This document shows positions 35,617-48,018 of a DNA stretch of 64,000 nucleotides, in pieces; position 1 is the stretch's first letter; each line of letters opens with the position of its first letter. The notes beneath the pieces are model-generated. The model saw only the letters and a list, made by a program, of their open reading frames with translations, did not search any database and was not told where the DNA came from. The DNA comes from Viscum album. Taxonomy: Eukaryota > Streptophyta > Magnoliopsida > Santalales > Viscaceae. The stretch is from NCBI GenBank assembly GCA_963277665.1, contig OY728142.1:13344001-13408000 (forward strand), read 5' to 3'. Position numbers and translations under genes: made by a program.

Positions 35617-37454
35617 TGTAACACCTCGAGATTTTATGGGGAATATTATTTTCAATTTCTTTGATGTCTTATGTTGTATGCTACACCAAGATTATCTTGT
35701 GTTATACACAACACTGTATTAGCTTGCAGTACACATAACACTATTCTTGGATCGTGTTACACACAATTTCAAGTTCGTTTGATAGTAGTTATTCTACGCA
35801 ACATTGAGTTTATATATATATATATATTCAATGTATAAATGAAATATGGCTGGATTATATTATACACAACAACAAAGGAATCTTGCACTACACGCAAACC
35901 TGACTTTCCTAGCATTACACACAATCACGACCTTCCACGATAGCGTGTATTGTACGCAATACCGAGTTTCACTAAACAATGATATGTTATTAAAATATTA
36001 TATAAACTAGCTGTTATGAATAATAATACCCACTTTTTGAAATTTTATAAATTTTTCCTTTCAAAATGGAAATCATTTTTGGATTCGCAATATCGAAATT
36101 AGCCTAGGGGGAATTTTTGGTATTTTTATGAAAACTTTAAATTTTTGATGAATAGTGAAAACACTGAGTTACTATTTAAAAACTGACTTTTTATTTAAAT
36201 AATTATTTATTTTATTTAAATTTTTTTTAGGTCAAAATTGATACATAATACCTATATAAGTTTAATGTAATTCATTAGAGTCATTTTATAATAATTTTAG
36301 ATATATAAAAATTTTATTTGACTTTTCACCGTCTTTTACCCACATCCTCGGAGAATTTTAAAATTTACATAAAACATAATTTTACCGCTTCTGTGAGTGG
36401 AATTTCGAAAATCTGAGAGACATGGTTAATATCAAGGATTAAAATGTGGTTCAATAAGATAAAAATATTTTTTGGTGAATAGTAACTTTTTACTTTTATT
36501 TGCCACGGTTAAAAGTAAATTGGGTAATTAAGGGTAAAAATGATATTATTATTACCCTAACACATGTCATAATTATATTGGATAAGTGTAATTGGACCAA
36601 AAACAACCTTAGAAATAAAATATTATCATTTAGGTCCACTTGGATTAGATTATGACATTTATTATTATTTTATTTAAAGAAGAGTTAAAATAGTTAAAAT
36701 CAAAGTTTAATAACTAATTTTTTTTTAATATAGGGTTATACATAACATAAATTCAAAAATAAATATTAATTATAAATATAGAAATATTTCCTACATAATG
36801 GTATTTTATTTATAATTTTTAGACATTAAATAATTTAATTTATTTATGACACAATGATGATGCAGTAATTACCTTATTAATGAAATATTAACATAATTGA
36901 TGTTATAAATACCCAAATAAATGTAATTTTAGACTTTTTATAAATTAAACTATTTATTAGGGTAATATGACATGTTAATATTGATTCAATTAACCTTTTT
37001 TGAACTAATCATGTTTTTATGATTTTCACAAAAATCAATTACCAAATAGTGTCAAAATTGACATAAAATAGTTTTTAAAACAAATATTATATTATTAATT
37101 GTTATTATATTCCTAAAAATATAAGGTTTGGAAAAATGACTTAGATAAGGTTATATATATTAATAATGAACCACTTGGGGTTCTTGTGGCTTGTTATAGT
37201 ATGTTTATTAACCTTATAGTGTAAGAAAAAAAAGAAGACACAGTAAAGGTTAAATATTTAACTTATAGTTAAATCTAAATGATAAGGTTACAATAGTAAC
37301 CTAAACTTGTCTAAAACATTTTTTTTGAGATTATTTCGACCCATAACTACCTTATCTTTGAAATAAATCAATTTGGAACTATTAAAAACCGAATATGACT
37401 TTATTATAAAATAATATTTTAAGTTTTTTCCTAAAGTGCCCCTCTCCTCCCTTA

Positions 37455-37461
37455 TAAAATG
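37455..37461 (+). promoter_or_regulatory. TATA box in E3 5' LTR (also 43948-43954)
   Basis: CCCTTATAAAA sits in a pyrimidine-rich context (CTCTCCTCCC upstream, CTCCTCCCTCTCCTCTTCAG downstream) and is preserved in both LTRs. It would place transcription start about 30 bases downstream and give a U3 of about 1.85 kb and a long R-U5 of about 2.4 kb. Confidence 0.65.
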
Positions 37462-37798
37462 AAACCTCCTCCCTCTCCTCTTCAGAACACCTTGAGTCTT
37501 CAAGCTCGGAATAAACCTTCCCATTTCACTTCTGCACTTTCCTAGAAACATTATGGAGGTTTTGGTCTTCTAAAAATACCAACACTATCCCCTTAAGAGG
37601 AATCTTAAAGGAGGTGCGTCGAAGAAGAGGTAATCTCTTCTTCCGATTCTTTAATGTTTCTTTCTTATTCAACTTATTCTTCTTTAATTGTTTCATAATA
37701 AAGTAATAACATCAGTATCTATAATATACTGATATGTTATTATAAATATGAAATAAACCCATTTCACCTTCTATCCATCCCATGGAAAATGAAATTAC

Positions 37799-38215
37799 CG
37801 TGCGTGCGTACGTAAGGAATACCGTCTCCACGCCGTGGTGTAATATGTTTTTCCACCACCACCTTACATGGATGGGTATAATGGTGTCAATAATAACTAT
37901 ATATGGATATTATAACATCATACTGATTATGAGATATTATATCATCCACTCCAATTCCATTCAATAATTATGGGAATGATATCATTTTTTGTGCGTACGT
38001 ACGGATTGCCGTCTCCACGACGCGATGAGATTCAATCTCCATGTTAACCATTAAAGAATGATTATAAAGTATATTTAATGAATAATAATGGTATATATAA
38101 CATAATAATTTTACTGTATTTATGTATATGTTATTTACTTACTTCTATTCATGTCAATAAGGAATGTAAAATAGTGTTCATGCGTACGTACGGCCTACCA
38201 TCTCCATGAACAATG
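37799..38215 (+). repeat. Three phased GCGTACGTACG/CGTCTCCACG repeats in E3 LTR
   Basis: Copies at 37799-37840, 37991-38028 and 38180-38215, each a GCGTACGTACG-like block, 6-8 bases, then CCGTCTCCACG with a following CGTGGTG-type end. The GCGTAC cores are 187 and 189 bp apart. In the other LTR the cores at 44299, 44486 and 44675 keep exactly 187 and 189 bp. Confidence 0.88.
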
Positions 38216-39848
38216 TGTTTCATTTCATTTATCTATCTATTATATATAGATATATGTATAATGAATATATATGATATATAAATCATATTTTAAATTCTAG
38301 AAGTATGTAAATCATGATATATGTAATAATAGTATCAAGAACAACAAGTCCAAACACGTACGATAAATGAAACGATTTTACCCAAAACGTTGCTTTAACA
38401 TGGAATTTACAAAAGAACGGGTAATATAAAGTCATATTTGAACCATATATGATATCATAACAATGAATATGATTCTTTAATAATTCAATGACAATATTTA
38501 AATCATTATATAGGAGGTTCGGATACATACAAAGCATATCAGACATAAGGTAATGGATAATTATTCCAATCTCGTTCTTAATCGATATTGTTTATTCGTA
38601 AGTATTTACTGGTGTTATTGTTATCATCCATATCCATGTTTTCTAAAAGTGTTTTATGAATGTTTAAAATAATTTTTACCCATTTTTTACTTTTACCACA
38701 TGTTATGGAAGCAATATTTCTTTTGATTACCATACGAGGAACTTTTTGACTTTTCTGACAAAAGTACGAGGAGAAATTTTTTTTAAACTTATACGGCATG
38801 AACAGATTTTTACGTTTTCATGAAACCTTATTTTCATGAAGATTACTCTACAATATTTCCTGAATATTTTCAACAAAATCCTTTTCTTTTAAAATTTCAT
38901 GTCATTTTGAGATAATAAAATTATTTTGAAGAAGAAAGGATATTTTCATCAAAAATTAATTTCAAGTGTTTTATCAAAACCATTTTCCATATAAGATGAC
39001 ACTATTTCATATGTGTGTGTTTCAATTATAATGTCTCTATGATTTACATGGTTTCACTTTTCTTATGATGAAATGATATCCATTTGTTTTATATGGATTA
39101 TGTTATGATGGAATGATGTTTATGAAACCCATTTTATTCTTTTGGTTATGATGAATTATTTATGTTTATGTTGTGGCACACGTAAGAATGATTTCATTAT
39201 GAGATGTGTGGGACCTATATATCCCTCCAATGCATTGGGTAAAGATTTATATATCATGATATAGACATGGCTAGAATGGTATGTTATTCCAGTTCATTGT
39301 TACCGGACTAGAATGAGGAGAGAACTCGAATAAGAAAGAGACCTTGTCCACTAAGATGGTCTTGGCAGCAATGTCTTGACTACTATGAAAATAATATGAT
39401 GTGATTAATGGTTTTCCACAATTACATGTTTTATTCCCATTTTATTTTATCATGATTGATGATCCATTATGATCTATGCCTTACGTACTGCCATGTTTTA
39501 TGTCATTGCTCATGATTTTGATGTTTAAACATTATGTTCATGTTTTTTTAGTTCAAACGTATATGATTTGTTTTATTTTCTCCATGATTACCCTTAATGA
39601 GAATTTGAGCTTACCCTTTATATGTTTTCTTTTCCCCAGGATTTAGAGAAAGGTTTTAGGTAAGAAAACAAAAGGGGAAGATCTTTATGAGAGATGTTGA
39701 AGATCTTTCACCATGATTAGAAGATTATATTATGAGTTTCCAAAGACACTAAACTATTATGGTCCTTCAGTGTTTGTTTTTGTTATGTATTAAGTATTAT
39801 GAAAAAGTAATGTAATGTCCATGTATGTCAAGTATGGGTCTCTACAGT

Positions 39849-39859
39849 TGGTATCAGAG
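39849..39859 (+). promoter_or_regulatory. E3 primer-binding site, initiator tRNA-Met
   Basis: TGGTATCAGAG, exact over 11 bases, two bases after the 5' LTR end. Confidence 0.9.
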
Positions 39860-40109
39860 GAAATGTTTAGTCAACCTTTGGAAACTATGATGCGAGAACT
39901 TTAGTGATATCTCTGAAGATATTTCTAAGGTATGTCCAGGGATGTCCCTAACGTTAAGTATAAGTGTAGGTTATAGTCCTAGAATTACGGTAACGATATT
40001 AGAGTTAAACCTATGATGTTAGATATTGAAGGTACTCCGCCTTTATTATGTTGTTTTCCTAGCATGATTTTTTCCTCTCACACTATTCTATTTGGGTTTT
40101 AGAAAATGG

Positions 40110-40640
40110 CTGGAAATAAAAAGATTCCGGACAATAGATGATATGATGGACAATGGAATGATATTATTCATGAGAAACAAAATTAAATTGGATCTGGAAG
40201 TCCGCATATCGTTATTATTCCTAATCAGAAATCTCATAATATGATCAATAATCTCAACTTTGGTAAGTTTCCCGAATCATCTAATAAGAGAAAGATGGAG
40301 TTTCATGATAATCATAGAGGAAAAAAGTTCAATTTCCCTCATGTAAATCATGTGGGAAGATGCATCAGGGATATTGTTTCAAAGGAACTGGAAGATTCCT
40401 TATGTGTGGAAAATAAGGACACAAAGCCAGTAATTGTAAAGGAAAATGTTCAGTTAACACCATGGACAAGTACAATGGTATTTTTAAGACATCAACAACA
40501 GTTAAGTGTTTTAAATGTGGAATGTACAGGCATTATCCAAACCAATTCTCTATGGGAAAATCTCATGAAGAGAATCAGCATGGTCATATGGGTAGTATTT
40601 ATGTGGATGATGATGAAGAGACTATAAATGATATATGAAA
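40110..40640 (+). pseudogene. E3 gag remnant with two zinc knuckles
   Basis: In one frame, near 40335-40440, the sequence reads CKSCGKMHQGYC then CGK.GHKASNC, and near 40500-40550 CFKCGMYRHYPN. This is the Cys/His knuckle pattern of Ty3 Gag, with one stop inside. An overlapping 128-codon frame at 40241-40627 is a frame-shadow of this. An upstream stretch (NKKIPDNR..DGQWNDI, about 40110) may be its N-terminal part. No capsid helices could be read. Confidence 0.65.
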
Positions 40641-42071
40641 TTCAAGAAATAATGAAGCTAAATCAGTGGTTTAAGAAGGTGGTGGAATGATTGTATGTTT
40701 ATCATGAATAATGTATGGTACTATGGAATAAAGAAAAATCTAAGGATTGTTACATTGTTGTCTTTCCTTGAGTTTTTGAATGTATATGTGAATTCTACCG
40801 GTAACCATGAAAGGTTATTAAAATATTTTTGGAAAGTAGATGATATGTGCATAATGAATGGATAAGGAGAAAATAAAATTCTTGATAGTATTAATGAGCT
40901 CATGATTGATATAAGGACTAAGTGATATCATGGTTTGAGTATATAGAATTTTTGGGATTTTGGTATGTGGAAAGAGTTACCTTTTGAAAGCATTCATGTT
41001 TTCACTAAGGTTCTATGGTAATTCATGTTTCTAAAGAATACACGATTAAGGTATTCACATGTTTGGAATGTGACCAACAAGATATATCTTATGATATATG
41101 GGGGATAAATGATGGTATTCACTTGCTTGTTATGTGACCTTTCATGTAATAATTTTCCTTACACTATGAGATTGGACATATGTATTTTGGATAAGCCTAA
41201 TGTTTGGAATGGATTATGTTGGGAATCAGATAGTATTATTTAAGGATAGAACTTCTTTTTGATATTATTTCTTGAATGTTATAATAGTATAGTTTTAGAA
41301 AAAGGACAACCCATAGGACGAGCGACAACCCGTCGCATCGAAAAAGTCTGTGGGAATCGAACCCACAACCGATGTGTGACAGGACTTTATCGCCTACCAC
41401 TGGACTACAAGAAGTTCTTGGTTAGTAAAAACTAGTTTTATTATATTAAGCGGTATGATATGTGAAATATAAGTCCATTTTAGGAACCATATACGATTAA
41501 TCTCACTATAGATGGACTTATGAATATTTAATAACTTTTTCTATCCTTTTATTTGAGAGAGATGGAATGACCTATCATTCTGTCGCATGATCTACTAACA
41601 CTTCACGGAAGACAAATTCAACTTCATTTCTTTAAGATATGAAGTCGAAATTGTTCAAGGTACAAATAGCAGAAAGATTGTACCAAAATCAAGTAAGTAT
41701 TTATTTTAATTCAATAATTCTTCAACTTTAGGGAAATGATAATGAAAAAAATGTTTTCCAAGTGTCCTTATATCTGATGAATCAGATGGTACCTTAAATA
41801 ATCACAAATTTATGGCTTTTTCATAGCCATGTTCTCTACCACTCTCCATCAGAACTTGATGGTTATATTTTCCTTCTATTTTAATATTTTCACCTATGTT
41901 CTCGTATGTGGAAACCTAGTGATGAGTTAATTTGGGTAATCGTTAAGTTTCTTACCATACTTTTTAAAATTAAGTTTTAGTATTCCTTTTTACAATGTGG
42001 GTTTCTATGAAAGAAACTTACAAGTAGTAAACTATTTATAACCCCGACGAATTTCAAGGGCGAAATTCATT
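40641..42071. other. E3 interior after gag, no pol seen
   Basis: About 1.4 kb where protease to integrase should be. No catalytic motif is readable in six frames. The last 70 bp (ACCCCGACGAATTTCAAGGG..GAAATTCATTTTAAGGGGGG) resemble the end of a chromoviral internal region. A tRNA-like stretch lies at 41340-41417. Confidence 0.6.
41340..41417 (-). pseudogene. tRNA-like sequence (degenerate, tRNA-Asp-like)
   Basis: The minus strand has a D-arm-like TAGTCCAGTGGTAGG, a CCTGTCAC anticodon-loop-like stretch (GTC, Asp) and a perfect T arm GTGGG-TTCGATT-CCCAC. The anticodon stem and acceptor stem do not pair well and there is no encoded CCA, so a working tRNA is unlikely. It could be a tRNA pseudogene or the head of a tRNA-derived SINE carried by E3. 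Confidence 0.5.
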
Positions 42072-42086
42072 TTAAGGGGGGTAGAA
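42072..42086 (+). promoter_or_regulatory. E3 polypurine tract
   Basis: TTAAGGGGGGTAGAA abuts the 3' LTR start TGTAACACC. Confidence 0.85.
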
Positions 42087-45000
42087 TGTAACACCATGAG
42101 ATTTTATGAGAAATATTATTTTTAATTTCTTTGATGTCTTGTGTTGTATGCTACACCAAGAATATCTTGCGCTATACACAACACCGTATTAGCTTTCAGT
42201 ACTTGCAACACTATTCTTGGATCGTGTGACACACAATTTCAAGTTCGTTTGATAGAAGTTATTTTATGCAACATTGAGTTTATATATATATATATTTATA
42301 TATATATATATATATATATTTTCAATGTATAAATGAAATATGGTTGGATTATATTATAAACAACAATAATGTAATCTTTCACTACACACAACCCTGACTT
42401 GCCTTGCATTATATTCAATCGTGACCATCCATGATAGTGTGTATTGCACGCAATACCGAGTTTCACTAAACAACGATATGTTATTAAAATATTATATAAA
42501 CTAGCTTTTATTAATAGTAATACCCACATTATGAAATTTTATAAATTTTATCTTTCAAAATGGACTTCATTTTTGGATTCTCAATAATGAAATTAGCCGA
42601 GGGTTCATTTTTGGTATTTTTTTGAAAACGTTCAATTTTTGATGAATAGGGACAACACTGGGTTACTATTTAAAAACCGAATTTTTACTTAAATAATTAT
42701 TTATTTTATTTAAATTTATTTTAGGCCAAAATTGATACATAATACCTATATATGATCAATTTAATTCATTGGAGTCATTTTATAATAATTTTAGATATAT
42801 AAAAATTTTATAGGACTTTTCACTGTCTTTTACCCACCTCCTAGGAGAATTTTAAAATTTACATAAAACATAATTTTACCGCTTCTGTGTGTGGAATTTC
42901 TAAAATCCGAGATACATGGTTAATATCAAGGAGTAAATTTTTTTTCAATAAGATAAAAATAATTTTTGGTAAATAGTAACTTTTTACTTTTATTTACCAC
43001 GGTTAAAAGTAAATTGGGTAATTAATGGTAAAAATGATATTATTATTACCCTAAAACATGTCCTAATTCTATTCAATAAGTGTAATTTGACGTAAAAACA
43101 ACCTTAGAAATAAAATATTATCATTTAGGTCCACTTGGTTTAGATTAGGACATTTATTATTATTTTATTTAAAGAAGAGTTAAAGTAGATAAAATCAATT
43201 TTTAATAACTAAAACATTTTTAATATAGGGTTATACATAAGATAAATTTGACTATAAATATTCATTATAAAGATAAAAATATTTCCTACATAATAGTATT
43301 TTATTTATAATTTTTAAACATTAAATAATTTAATTTATTTATGACACAATGATGATGTAGTAATTACCTTATTAATGAAATATTAACATAATTGATGTTA
43401 TAAATACCCAAATAAATGTAATTTGAGACTTTTTATAAATTACACTACTTTTTTAGGTTAATATGACATGTTAGTATTGATTAAATTAACTTTTTTCAAA
43501 CTAATAGTGCTTTTATGATTTTCACAAAAATCAATTACCAAATAGTGTCAAAATTCACATAAAATAGTTTTTAAAACAAATATTATATTATTAATTGTTA
43601 TTATATTCCTAAAAATCTAAGGTTCAGAAAAATGACTTAGATAAGGTTATATATATTAATATTGAACCAATTGGGGTTCTTGTGGCTTGTTAAAGTATGT
43701 TTATTAACTTTATAGTGTAAGAAAACAAGAAGACACGGTAAAGGTAAAATTATTTAACTTAAAGTTAAATCTAAATGATAAGGTTACAATAGTAACCTAA
43801 CTTGTATAAAACCTATTGGTTGAGATGATTTATACCCATAAACACCTTATCTTATAAATAAATCAACTTGGAGGTATTAAAAACTGAATATGACTTTATT
43901 ATAAAATAATATTTTATGTTTTTTCCTAAAGTTCCCCTCTCCTCCCTTATAAAAGGCCACCTCCTCCCTATCCTATTCACAACACCTTGAGCCTTCAAGA
44001 TCTTCCAAACCAGCCCATTTCACTTCTCCACTTTCCTAGAAAAATTCATGAAGTTTTGGTCTTCTCAAAAGACCAACTCTAGTCCCTTAAGAGGAAGCTT
44101 AAAAGAGGTGCGTCAAGAAGAGGTAATCTCTTCTACCGATTCTTTCAAGTTTCTTTCTTCTTCAACATATTCTTATTTAATTATTTCATTATAAATTAAT
44201 AACATAAGTATCTATAATACATCGATATGTTATTATAAATATGAAAGAACCCTATTTCACCTTTTATCCATCCCACGGAAAACGAAATCACCGCGCGTGC
44301 GTACGTACAAAATATCGTCTCCACGCCGTGGTGTAATCTGTTTTTCCACCACCACCTTACATGGATGGGTATAATGTTGTAAGGAATAACTATATATGTA
44401 TATTATAACATAATACTGATTATGATATATTATATCATCCACTACAATTCCATTCAATAATTATGGGAATGATATCATCGCTCGTGCGTACATACAAATT
44501 ACCGTCTCCACGACGCGATGAGATTCAATCTTCATGTTAACCATTAAAGAATGATTATAAAGTATATATAATGAATAATAATGGTATATATAAGATTATA
44601 ATGCTACTGGATTTATGTATATGTTATTTACTTACTTACATTCAAATCAATAAGGAAAGGAAAACAACGTTCATGCGTATGTACGGCCTACCGTCTCCAT
44701 GAACGGTGTGTTTCATTTAATTTATCTATCTATTATATATAGATATATGTATAACGAATATATATGATATATAAATCATTTTCTACATTCTGGAAGTAAT
44801 TAAATAATGATATAAGTAATAATGGTATAAAAAACAATGGGTCTAAACACGTACGATAAATGAAATGATTTTACCCAAAACGCTGCTTTAACATGGAATT
44901 TACAAAAGGACGGGTAATATATAGTCATAAGTGAACCATATATGATACCATAACAGTGATTAAGATTATGTAATAAGTCCATGACATTATTTAAATCACT

Positions 45001-46338
45001 ATAAAGGATGTTTTTATACATACAAAGCATATCATACATAAGGTAAGTGATAATTATTCCAATCTCGTTCTTATTTGAGATTATTTATTCATAATTATTT
45101 ACTGGGGTTATTGTTATCATCCATGTACATGTTTTTTAAAAGTGTTTTTATGTATGTTTAAAGTCATTTTTACCCATTTTTTACTTTTACCACATGTTAT
45201 GAAAGGAATATTTCTTTTGTTTACCATACGAGGAACTTTTTGACTTTTCTCACAAAAGTAAGAGGATAATGTTTTTTAACTTATACGACATGAACGGATT
45301 TTTACTGTTTCATAACACCTTATTTTATTGAAGATTACTCTAAAATATTTCATGAATATTTTCAAAAAAATCCTTTTATTTTAAAATTTCATGGAATTTT
45401 GAGAAAAGAATATGATTTTTAAGAAAAAAGGATATTTTCATCAAGAATTCATTTCAAGTGTTTTATCAAAACTATTTTCCATCTAAGATGACATTATTTC
45501 ATATGTGTATGTTTCAAGTATAATGTCTCAATGATTTACATGGTTTAAATTTTATTATGATGAAAGGATATCCATTTGTTTTATATGGATTATGTTATGA
45601 TGGAATGATGTTTATGAAACCCATTTTATTCTTTGGGTTATGATGAATGATTTATGTTTATGTTGTGTCACACGTAAGAATGATTTCATTATAAGATGGT
45701 TGGGACCTATATATCCCTTCAATGCATTGGGTAAAGATTTATATCTCATGAGATAGACATGGCTTGAATGGTATGTTAATCCAGTCCAGTGTTACAGGAC
45801 TGGAACGAGGAGTGAACTCGATTCAGAAAGGGACTTTGTCCACTAAGATGGTCTTGGCAGTAATTCCTTGGATACTATGGAAATAATATCATGTGATTAA
45901 TGGTTTTCCACAATTACATGTTTTATTTCCATTATATTTTATCATGATTGATGATCCATTATGATCTATGCCTTATGTACTTCCATGTTTTTTATCATTG
46001 CTCAAGATTTTGATGTTTAAACATTATATTCATGTTTTTTTAGTGCAAATGTATATGATTTGTTTTATTTTATCCATGCTTACCCTTAATGAGCATTTGA
46101 GATCACCCTTTATATGTTTTATTTTCCCCAGGATTTAATGAAATGGTTTAGGTAAGAAAACAAAAGTGGAAGATCTTTATGGGATATGTTGAAGATCTTT
46201 CACCGTGATTAGAAGATTATATTCCGAGTTTCCAAAGACACTAAACTATTACGGTCCTTCGGTGTTTGTTTTTGTTATGTATTAAGTATTTTGAAAAAGT
46301 AATGTAATGACCATGTACATAAAGTATGAGTATCTAAT
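42087..46338 (+). repeat. E3 3' LTR, 4252 bp
   Basis: Collinear with 35617-39846. The main length change is an expanded TA microsatellite at 42281-42320, against a short one near 35812 in the 5' LTR. Its terminus has decayed from CTCTACA to ATCTAAT. Confidence 0.92.
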
Positions 46339-46343
46339 GTTGT
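46339..46343. repeat. Target-site duplication of E3, right copy (GTTGT)
   Basis: Perfect match to 35612-35616. Confidence 0.92.
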
Positions 46344-48013
46344 CATTGTCATACTTGCTACATGAAACAAGGGCCAAACCCCACGGGATCACTAGCATAC
46401 TAGTACACGTCCACCCACCTAGATACCTGGGTTTTTCCTTTTGTGCTCAAATAGTTCCACAAGCCCTGAAATACAATTTTCACATGAAAATACTTCTTCC
46501 AAGTCACAAACACACCAAACAACCCACACACATGTCACATGATCCCCTTTTTTATTCAAATTCATTTTTGAAATTCTACTCACACCAAAACAGCCGACAA
46601 CACGTTTCAACTCTCTTTAATACTTCAACAAACACTTTAAAATTTTTTACAAAACCTTTCCATGATAGTACACAACACATAACCACCCTTTAAAATTATA
46701 ATATACCATTTCAAAAGTACACACCTACCAAAACATTTTGGCAACATACTTTCACCTCTTATATAAATCAAGAAACCATTTAAAATCATCACAAAATATT
46801 CCAAGGTGTGTGACAATGTTTTTCACATAAAATCCTTCTAAAAAATATCTTTGAAGACAAAAATCATACCAATATCACATAAAACTATAATTGGAAGCCA
46901 TAAAATCATTTAATAAAACTATTCCATGAATCATAAAACAACCCCAATGAACACAACATGGATTACACAGAAAAAATATTCATTTTTTCACAAAAAGCCA
47001 CATAAAAACCAACCACTTAACAAATGATACCAAATATAATTTTTGAACTAAAAAAAGGAATAAAATCATTCTAAAAAAATAAATAAATCAAAATTAACTC
47101 ATCCAATAATTCTTACACAAGGAATCACCTACCATTTGTTCCAAAACTCCAAACCGTTGTGTGAAACTTCAATCGCACCACCACTGCACCAAAAGTGAAA
47201 TCAAGCCCTAATCCACATGATTTCACCAAAAAGACACAAAATAAAACCCTAGGTATAATCTCTAGCTACTGGAAATTTTATAACATCAAGAAAAGTGGAA
47301 GAAACCCTAATCAAATGGGAGGATCATGTGAGGAAACCCACTTACTTTAGATATCTTGAATGAAACACCCCAAATACACCAGTATATGAATTTAAAAACA
47401 TACAAAAATAAAATTGAGGTAAAAATAATTATGACGATTTCATCTAGGAACTAGTATGGGGGAGGAAGAGTTGAAAATGAAGGAGTATTGAAGGAAAAAA
47501 TTACCTCTTCAAATATAGATGATTTGATAAAGCTTGAGAAGTTTTTCCCAAATCTGTGATGGAAATGATATCCAAAGAGGGAATCAAAAAGATGGGGGCA
47601 CGCCTAGGAATTTTTTTTTCAAGTGGTATGTAAAATCACTATTAAATATTAATGAAATGAATTATATATTAAATAAACAAAAAAAATTAAACTGGAAATG
47701 GGCTTACGGGCTGGCCCAATTCTTAAATAAATACCCAAATCCACATTATGGATTTCTAGAGGGTCCAAATTGATATGGTGGTGTTAATAGGTTATGGGAG
47801 TCTATGTGGTAAGTGTAATGGGTACACAATGATGAAAAATTAAATATTTAGAAAAGAAAAAAAATTGGTTTTTAAATCTATAAATGGGAACACGATTTGG
47901 CCCAAATCATGAAAACTCACCCTTTCCTCCAAGAATGTATGGGAAACCCCCCCAAAAAAGAAAGAATGGAAATTAAATGAAAAATACCTTTAAAATAAGT
48001 CATGAATGTGAAA
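46344..48013 (-). repeat. E4 5' LTR, second piece (right of nested E3)
   Basis: Resumes the alignment with 29570-31255 exactly after the E3 duplication and ends ATGTGAAA, equivalent to ATGTGACC at 31255. Confidence 0.87.
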
Positions 48014-48018
48014 ATACT

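Larger units (their letters stand above)
35617..39846 (+). repeat. E3 5' LTR, 4230 bp
   Basis: Begins TGTAACACC and ends GTCTCTACA just before the primer site. It contains a TATA box at 37455, three phased GCGTACGTACG repeats at 37799-38215, and a cluster of TACACACAA-like repeats at 35660-35970. Confidence 0.93.
35617..46338 (+). mobile_element. E3: Ty3-type element with giant LTRs and reduced interior
   Basis: Two 4.2-kb LTRs (35617-39846 and 42087-46338), an initiator tRNA-Met primer site, a gag zinc-knuckle remnant, a polypurine tract AAGGGGGGTAGAA before TGTAACACC, and a perfect GTTGT duplication. The interior is only 2,240 bp and lacks protease, RT, RNase H and integrase motifs, so it is non-autonomous. 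The polypurine context and LTR start resemble chromoviruses of the Reina/Galadriel kind, which is inference. LTRs differ at roughly a tenth of positions in the first 125 bp, so the insertion is old but younger than E4. Confidence 0.92.
28697..48013 (-). mobile_element. E4: non-autonomous Ty3-like LTR element, split by E3
   Basis: LTRs at 28697-31255 and 34741-35616 plus 46344-48013 (about 2.55 kb each) flank a 3.5-kb interior. Left flank ATACA (28692-28696) and right flank ATACT (48014-48018) form a 4/5 duplication. The LTR starts TGTCACGAACC on the plus strand, and a primer-site relic lies on the inner side of the right LTR, so the element runs minus. No gag or pol motif could be read in the interior on either strand. 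It looks like a LARD-type element with a Tekay-like terminus. Confidence 0.82.

Noticed and set aside
40241..40627. 128-codon frame as an intact novel protein
   Set aside because: A different frame of the same DNA reads as Ty3 Gag zinc knuckles, so this frame is a shadow.
42281..42320. TA-rich stretch as an origin or regulatory element
   Set aside because: A simple TA microsatellite expanded in one LTR and short in the other.
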